A stretch of DNA of 64,000 nucleotides from Siphlonurus alternatus (lineage: Eukaryota; Arthropoda; Insecta; Ephemeroptera; Siphlonuridae): contig OX463778.1 in the NCBI GenBank assembly GCA_949825025.1, forward strand, positions 25,229,551 to 25,293,550, in the 5' to 3' direction. The position numbers and the translations under genes were made by a program. Positions 58,108-64,000 of the stretch are shown here, one piece after another. The notes under the pieces are model-generated. The model was not told the origin of the DNA. It worked only from the letters and a program-made list of their open reading frames with translations, and searched no databases. Position 1 is the stretch's first letter. Each line of letters opens with the position of its first letter.

Positions 58108-61100
58108 AATGTTTATTTTGAGCAATCAATTGCAATTATCATTAATATTGTTCACGTATACATCTAAGCTGCAATTTCCTCCCCAATAAGACACTTATTT
58201 ATAGCTGCAGTTACCTGACAGACGGACACAGGCAGGGTGATGATGGGGGAGGCTGGTCGGCTGAGCTCTCCGGTCACACTCGAGTTGCTCTCAAGATCGT
58301 TCTCCCCCAGCTGCTCGTAACGATGCGAGAAGTCATCCATCACTTCCTCCTCGGGCAAGTCCACGCTGCCCAAGTCCAGGTCAGGGAGCTGGCAGCACGC
58401 AGAGAGTTATTGGCAGGCAATGATTTTGTCTCTTGGTTCATGACCACAGTGTAGTGAATTAAGTGCCAATTTTAATTCAATTAATTTCAATCAACAACAA
58501 TAATCCCCCCCCTCCAAATATACATATACAGTATATCACCTATAGCTTAATAATATTAATTAATTACTTTACAAAATATTAAAATCAAAAGTAAATGAAA
58601 AAAAATATAACAAAAATATCACAAAATGTAACAATTTTACAGAGTTTTCAGGTAGTATAGCTGGATCTTTGTGTTAAAATTACCTCTAGCTCGGGCAGGG
58701 TGATCAGGTCAAACGACAACAAGTTTTTGTAGCGGCTCCTCGAAGCTGAATCTGTTTTTTTCTGATTATTCTGTGAAATAGAAAAAGTGAATTGTCACAG
58801 ATGAGGGACTGGAAAGGATAACAAATCTTCACGAATTCTTTTTATATTGCAGATATATTTATAAACAAAAAGTTCCTCATTCCTCGAGTTTTTTCTTCAC
58901 AAAGGTTCTAAAAGTAATGTAAAAATCAAAACTTTGTTGAAATCTTATAATCTTCTAATATCATGCAGGATGCAAATTGTTTGGTCATGTGTTAAAATGA
59001 AAATCTTTACTTGACAAATATTTGGTGTCACACGTAGCTTATTTCCTTTTACCCAATTTTTTACCTGTTGAGATCTTGCATGGGGGAACTGTTATAAAAT
59101 TATGTAATTAATATCTTGTATTCATATTTGCACTTAAAAAAAAAAAAAAGAAAAAGAGACTCACGGAAACTCAAGAATTACCTGCTCAGTTGTCTCCTCT
59201 CTATCAGTGGAACTTTCAACAACCATACTCTCAGATGCAGCAACTTGAATGCAAAATAGAACAAATAAATTTCCATGTACAGAACATTTATACTGCATCT
59301 TCTTCCACTGCAGTGTACCTGATTCAGATGGTTCGCAGACTCCCCGGGAGGCTAACTGTTGCTTCAGGTGCTGCACTTGCAGTTGCTCTCGGGTGCACGC
59401 CTCAGTCAGGCTGGCGAGTAGCACAACACCAGCCCTCGCCTTCTCCTTCACTGCACTGTATGTGCGAGCCAGACCAGCAAACTTCACCACCAAAACTCCC
59501 AGCTCAACAGCTGGAAGCACACATTATAACTCAAAACTTAATATTCAATATAATAACAATAAATAATTATTAATGTAATATATCAAATCAGGAATTTAGT
59601 CATATACTGAATAAAGTAAAAACAGTGTTTCAAGTTTCAATTGTTAGTAAAATGTTTCAGATTTCTTTTTATATTTTAATTATCCTCCAAGTAGAAATAA
59701 AATTTTGAATGTACAAATATTTTGTCTGGTGATTATAAATATTGTGTCTGGCGTGCAGACTGGGTATTAGGAACCCCAGAAAGCACTGTGAACAATGTTG
59801 AAAAACAAGTTCCGCCATTGGTAACCAACCAACTATATATATATATATAATATCACAATATCAAATTTAAAAAATAAAATAAAAGAAATGCAGTAAAAAT
59901 AATACATTGAATTACAGTAATTATATATAGTAAAATGGTGTGTATCATACTAAAAATACTGTACATTTTTTATAATATCTTAAAGGGCAAAATACGCCAC
60001 GCATTGTTTTACAATTAAAAACACTGGGAAAATTTGAATCAAGACTCAAATGTATTGTTAGTGTCTATAACTTTGCTTGGAATTAAGTGTTTATCAACAC
60101 ACCTCTTTCCTGAGCAATCTGCTTGATTTGCTTCTTGAGAGCCTCCTTCTCAGTCTCATGTTCACTAAGACAAACTCTGGCTTCCTCACGAGCCGCCTGC
60201 ACTTGCTTTAACTCCTTGGCTTTGCTCGAGCTCAGGTACACATTCTGTAACAGCAGAGGAACTGAATTAGGACATTATAATACCACAACCAAGATTTCTG
60301 CTGAGGTTGTTCAAAAGCATTTCAAACTTTTAATACCTTTCAAGCTGTAATTATTTAATCAGAATTTAAAAATCTTGATTTAAAATGGACAACCTTCATG
60401 ATTTTTTTTTTAATAATACATATTTAATAATAATAATAAATGTTTATTGAGCTAAATGACAACATATATACAGCATATTACAATAAAATACCTGTAAGCT
60501 CAATGGGTGGACTGCAAAAGGCAGAATCTATATAAGCACAAAGTGAACATCGCCCCAACAAATAAATCAGAAATTACTGCTTCGTCAAAACAAATATAAT
60601 AACAAAAATTGAAGAAAATAAAAAATATATATATACAGTACACATGGCATATATACAGGAATTTCATGTTTACATTTTGGGTAGCACGGAGATGCCCGAA
60701 GCCGCCCGAAGAGCTTCGGGATGTAGGCAGAAAACCCTAAAATCCTATGCTGTGCGTGTTAACATAACTCACAACACCTCTTTTCTCATAACAGTTTTGG
60801 TCACCAAATATTTTTTTTCACTAGCATTGGTTCTTCTTGTCACCATTTATGAAAGAAATTTCTACGAGAAATGATACGAATCGTCAGGAGAAATTAATTT
60901 CGAGACCAACTTTAACACGTATTTGCTATGCCACTGACAATGTTTTGCCTACACAATTATGACGTCATATTGTTTTGTGACGTATGGTGAAAGACCCGTA
61001 TACACAGTAGATAAAACTTATAGCAAATGTATTAATTTGGATAAAGGATCACCTTGAGTTAATATTTATTGTCAATTCCCGCGTCTGTCTCTCTATATCC

Positions 61101-62034
61101 ATAAAAAATTTCATTAATTACTTTCCAATTGTTGAAGCAACAAATTATCTTCCCCCCCCCCCTACACACACACTCTCTCCCAGCCTTCTTTCCTTCCACC
61201 CCCACCCCCCATCAAAAGTTTTGTTGTATTTTTTTTTTTTTTTTTAAGACAACATGCGGTTCAGGGTTCAGCGAGGAGGCTAAACCCACCCACTCCAAAT
61301 GCATAATATGCAATTATATTATAATATATAATTATAATGAAACTAATTTTATATAAAATAAGAACCTATATATTATTATAGCTATATAAATCTAAAATGT
61401 GAATGAAAGTAAAGGCAAATTAATTAAATGTACTGTACCTCGTATTGCTGCCACATGTCGGTGTACTTTCGCTCAGTCTGCTTGAAGCCTTGCAACTTGT
61501 TGGCAATGTCATTGCGCTCCAAGTGCAATTGGCGCTCAAGGTCACAGGTCATTTGCTCAACCATCTTACGTGTGTTCTTCTTACTGTGGTACATCAATTT
61601 ATATTAATATAGTTTCATTATATGAATGCATTTATAGAAGAGTTATGGAAAATGTATAGTACATATAATTATAAGCTTACCCATTCAAGTTTTCTTTCAA
61701 CAGTTTGTTTTTGCTTGCGTAAGAATGAATATCACTCTGGAGATGCTTCTGTCGATCCCTTGCTTTCTCTTCAGATTGTTTTGTCTTTTTAAGTAATTCG
61801 CCCAATTCTGAAATCAGACACAATATATTTTATTGTAAATATTTTAATTCCATTAAATTTTTTGTTTATTAATTATGTAAATAACTTACTTTTACCCAAC
61901 TCTTTTTGCTGAATTACAAGTCGTTCAATCTTCATGGCCTCTTTGGCCATAGCGTTGAATGCAATGAGGCCTTCTTCATCCATATCGCTTGCCATGTAAG
62001 AGCTTGTATCACTACTGGCCATTATGCTGGTCAT
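52314..62034 (-). CDS. Coiled-coil protein, possible SIX6OS1 (synaptonemal complex) homologue
   Basis: Exons (5' to 3' on -): 62034-61890, 61807-61681, 61583-61439, 60244-60103, 59510-59319, 59243-59182, 58770-58684, 58388-58215, 55467-55209, 54647-54469, 54236-54080, 53192-53052, 52495-52314; 663 aa, all phases consistent. The start may be either of two ATGs (62034 or 62022). Residues ~30-255 form a charged coiled coil (FNAMAKEAMKIERLVIQQKE, ERKYTDMWQQYE, KEALKKQIKQIAQER), with a hydrophobic stretch (LGVLVVKFAGLARTYSAVKE). Then come Ser/Asp-rich sequence, an acidic Glu/Gln/Pro block (exon 9) and a Phe/Gly-rich C-terminus (FNFGSFSFGSS, FFGGGNNPFG). This order and several local patterns resemble vertebrate SIX6OS1/C14orf39. 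By-eye similarity is weak, so the name is tentative; the gene model itself is strong. Confidence 0.85.
52575..52720 (-). mobile_element. LINE/SINE 3'-end fragment
   Basis: Read on the minus strand, a unique segment ends in GCAATAAAGCAAATTTC followed by TATTC repeats, the layout of a LINE or SINE 3' end with a microsatellite tail. It lies in the last intron of the coiled-coil gene. A similar tail (CAATAAACATTTATTATT) occurs at 60425-60555, and a + strand one near 47305. Confidence 0.4.
53434..53800. mobile_element. ~367-bp palindromic element with 14-bp target duplication, copy 2
   Basis: Same family as 39167-39520, including the non-palindromic right tail (GATTATCACAACCTAAATGG). Duplication GATGTAATTAAGG flanks it (53421-53433 and 53801-53813; 14 bp if the A before each copy is counted). 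The centre differs from copy 1 (AAGAAGAAGTAGAATGACTT), showing rearrangement at the fold. Confidence 0.82.
55063..55124. repeat. Perfect 62-bp palindrome
   Basis: Each half reads ATATTCATGGCTTAAAAAG then TGAAGGTTATAT, with no loop and no mismatch. It lies 85 bp past the donor of exon 9 of the coiled-coil gene. Sequence is unrelated to the other foldbacks here. Confidence 0.9.
55593..55957. mobile_element. TTAA-family foldback MITE, copy 4
   Basis: 365 bp, perfect TTAA on both sides (55589-55592 and 55958-55961), ends GGTAGAGATAATATGTATCA / TGATACATATTATCTCTACC. Terminal ~11 bases match copy 2; interior matches copies 1 and 3. Confidence 0.85.
56370..58031. mobile_element. 1.66-kb foldback with ~750-bp arms
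   Basis: Left arm 56370-57121, loop 57122-57283 (162 bp), right arm 57284-58031. The arms are nearly identical in inverted orientation. I see only a T11/T9 length difference, one 2-bp indel (TTGTATAGAA / TTGTAGAA) and a couple of single-base changes. The outer ~280 bp of each arm carry repeated AAAGCCGAA / TTCGGCTTT motifs in both orientations, like subterminal transposase sites. The ends are TTAGCACCCAAAGCCG. Flanks are TA repeats on both sides. There is no ORF. It lies in an intron of the coiled-coil gene, where transcription would make a ~750-bp double-stranded RNA stem. Confidence 0.9.
58032..58105. repeat. (TA)n microsatellite
   Basis: About 37 TA units abutting the right end of the giant foldback; the left end has only four or five units. 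Confidence 0.95.
60425..60555 (-). mobile_element. Possible LINE 3'-end fragment
   Basis: On the minus strand a unique segment (GCCTTTTGCAGTCCACCC...) ends in CAATAAACATTTATTATT plus TTA repeats, as LINE 3' ends do. No coding part is present. Confidence 0.35.
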
Positions 62035-62382
62035 CTTGGCTGTGTACAGCAAAATCAAATTAATAGACATTGCAGAGAACATAATTTATATAGACGTACG
62101 AGTATCATATATATACTCTACAGTTAGAATATATAATTATTTATATATAATATATACATACATTAACTGGGAGAGAAATAATGGTCATGCATGCAGAGGT
62201 ATGTACGTGTGACAGCTAGCTTAGTGGCCGTTGGGAGCTAAATATTATTTTGCTGCAGTGTATAAATATGAATTTTATTTTAATCTTTAAAAATCTTTAT
62301 TAATTAATTTAGTATAATATACATTTCACGAAACCAACTCAATTCTGGAGGGCGGGTTTGTGCCAAAATCTCTATCAACACC

Positions 62383-63622
62383 CTGACTCCACGGCACAGT
62401 TGGGCACAGTTAGGTGCCAAGTTCAATCTTGTGTTCTATTAACATTGTAATTTGAACTTGGCAGCCCGGTTGTTAATCCCCTTGTGCTTCGGCGCAATTG
62501 TGAAATTCACAGAGGTACCTAGTCAAAGACACTTGGCTGAACTGTGATTCTCACAAAATGGCCGAACTGTGAAAATCACAGTTCGACCAATGGTTTAGAC
62601 TTGGTAGCTCTCCCCCGCCCCTTCTCCTTATTAATTTTTTATTTTTTCATTTCATTAAAGCTAATTAAGTTAACGTATTACTAAAAAAATGTAGTTTTTT
62701 AAATATTTTTATTTTATCATGGTAATTAACAGAGTACTCTAGCATAAAAAATTAAAACATTGATGCTAGCAGCTGCAACTCTTTTGTCTCTATCCCGCAT
62801 ATTGGCGGCCATGATGTCTGGTGATAGAATCCACTAATCAGCATTTCATGCAGCAGAGTTGAATTCATTGCCTGTAAAATTATGAAAATGAGATTATAAC
62901 ACACATATGAAAAGATTTTGTAAATATTTAACTCACCACATAAGTAGCTAGCCTGGGCATAACTTCCTCAGTGTTGAAAGAAAAGAGAGAATTCAAGGGG
63001 GCGGGCTGGGCTGGAGAAAGAAAAGCTATGATAGGGCCTCTCATGATGTTAGAATTTGTAATAATCACTGTAAAAAAGAAGCAATTTATTAGAAAAAAAA
63101 AAGAACTTTGCTATTTCAATATACTTTTTAATATATATTTCTTACCTTCTTTAAAGACTGCAAAGCAGACTTTTCCAATAAAAAAGAGACAGCATCTCTG
63201 TTTTTGTTGACAATGACACCCCCATATCATATGTTGTATGTTGCTTTTTTTTTTCTTACTTCAATTTTTTAGAAACAGATGGCGCTACCATCCGGGTATA
63301 AATTTTTTCAAAGTCCAAAATTAATAAATAAATTTGATAATAATTAGATATATTGCCAATGTAGTTTATTTAATGAAAAAAAATATCAGTTGGATATTAT
63401 ATATATCAATTAAAGCATCATTTAAGCCCCTTCTAGTTCATAGTCGATACAACTTCAAAGAGTGTATTCAATGTGCCAAGTTACGCCAAGTTTAGAAAGC
63501 TAGGATGCTCTGGGGTACCTAATATAAACACTGTGCCCTACTGGATACTCATGGGCATTACAGATTACCTAACTGTGAACCTTAACTGTGCCCAATTGTG
63601 CCCTACTGTGCCGTGGAGTCGG
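62383..63622. mobile_element. 1.24-kb terminal-inverted-repeat element
   Basis: Ends CTGACTCCACGGCACAGT and ACTGTGCCGTGGAGTCGG are inverted repeats. Subterminal GGCACAGTT / AACTGTGCC motifs recur on both sides (near 62400, 63538, 63590). No transposase frame is visible, so it is presumably a non-autonomous DNA transposon. No target duplication is certain. Confidence 0.5.
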
Positions 63623-63674
63623 AGTTAAATAATATATATATATATATCTCTGTTATTAGGTCTGTTTATGCAGC

Positions 63675-63676
<2 letters not shown>

Positions 63677-63757
<81 letters not shown>
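63677..63757. repeat. (AT)n microsatellite
   Basis: About 40 uninterrupted AT units. Confidence 0.95.
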
Positions 63758-63760
<3 letters not shown>

Positions 63761-63918
63761 AAAAAAATAAAATATGTACTCTACGTGTGTATCATGATAT
63801 ACGTACATTGTACATATATATATATATTATATATATTATACTGTAATGCTGCGTTCACAGCAGTGGTTCGGTTCTGATCGATCGATCATACGGAATTGGT
63901 TATAATTAAACTTCCAGA

Positions 63919-64000
63919 ATGAAGCGATCCGAACGAACTGCCGCTATGAAGCGCCGGATGGAAATTTTGGATTTAATTAACATGGGTAATATAGGCATTT
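63919..64000 (+). other. Partial ORF at window edge, perhaps a transposon-encoded protein
   Basis: An ATG opens M-K-R-S-E-R-T-A-A-M-K-R-R-M-E-I-L-D-L-I-N and runs off the end. Upstream, GCTGCGTTCACAGCAGTGG (63850) resembles the GC-TGCGTTCACA type of transposon terminus, and the ORF start partly mirrors it (CCGAACGAACTGCCGC). This may be the 5' end of a PIF/Harbinger-like element. Very uncertain. Confidence 0.2.

Larger units (their letters stand above)
62035..64000. other. Upstream region of the coiled-coil gene, window edge
   Basis: An acceptor (GTACACAG at ~62041) just 5' of the start codon on the minus strand implies an upstream non-coding exon, which I cannot place. The region is dominated by a 1.24-kb terminal-inverted-repeat element (62383-63622) and a TA array, with a partial ORF at the end. 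Confidence 0.5.

Overview
This is a stretch of AT-rich metazoan nuclear DNA. Coding exons are GC-richer than their introns, nearly all introns are GT-AG, microsatellites are dense (TA, TACA, TTTA) and transposon debris is heavy. The Otx C-terminus (a tail ending in W-F-Y-N-S-A-G-W-D-H-R-K) and the overall gene style point to an arthropod, probably a crustacean. That is inference; no marker in the window settles the species. All exon models were built by hand from splice signals plus reading phase, and every joint keeps frame.

Layout: (1) 1-14 kb, an orthodenticle/Otx homeobox gene on + (4 coding exons; an 8.6-kb intron interrupts the homeodomain and holds a dead LINE and hairpin elements). 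(2) 14-19.5 kb, a gene-poor spacer full of foldback elements and a 39-bp C run. (3) 19.5-22.4 kb, ketohexokinase on +, with an 863-bp hAT element inserted exactly at a splice acceptor. (4) 24.1-30.3 kb, a saccharopine-dehydrogenase-like oxidoreductase (SCCPDH) on -. (5) 31.7-43.3 kb, ARHGEF7/beta-PIX on +, with three alternative C-termini, one being an 862-codon read-through exon of unknown function. (6) 45.5-51.6 kb, the bifunctional mRNA-capping enzyme on +. (7) 52.3-62.0 kb, a 13-exon coiled-coil gene on - that may be a divergent SIX6OS1 (synaptonemal complex) homologue. The last 2 kb is repeat-rich upstream DNA with a partial ORF at the edge.

The genes are ordinary unlinked housekeeping or developmental loci, not an operon. 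KHK and SCCPDH converge, as do the capping enzyme and the coiled-coil gene; SCCPDH and beta-PIX diverge from a shared 1.4-kb region.

The most striking non-gene signal is the density of long inverted-repeat (hairpin-forming) elements: at least 14 in 64 kb, in several families. They include four TTAA-flanked foldbacks, two 111-bp hairpins with oppositely oriented loops, two ~360-bp palindromes with 14-bp target duplications, a TA-flanked Tc1/mariner-type MITE, and a 1.66-kb inverted duplication with ~750-bp near-identical arms. The best candidates for something new are the hAT-rebuilt splice site in KHK, the giant beta-PIX tail with a CX2CX14CX2C motif, the 750-bp-arm foldback, and the possible invertebrate SIX6OS1.
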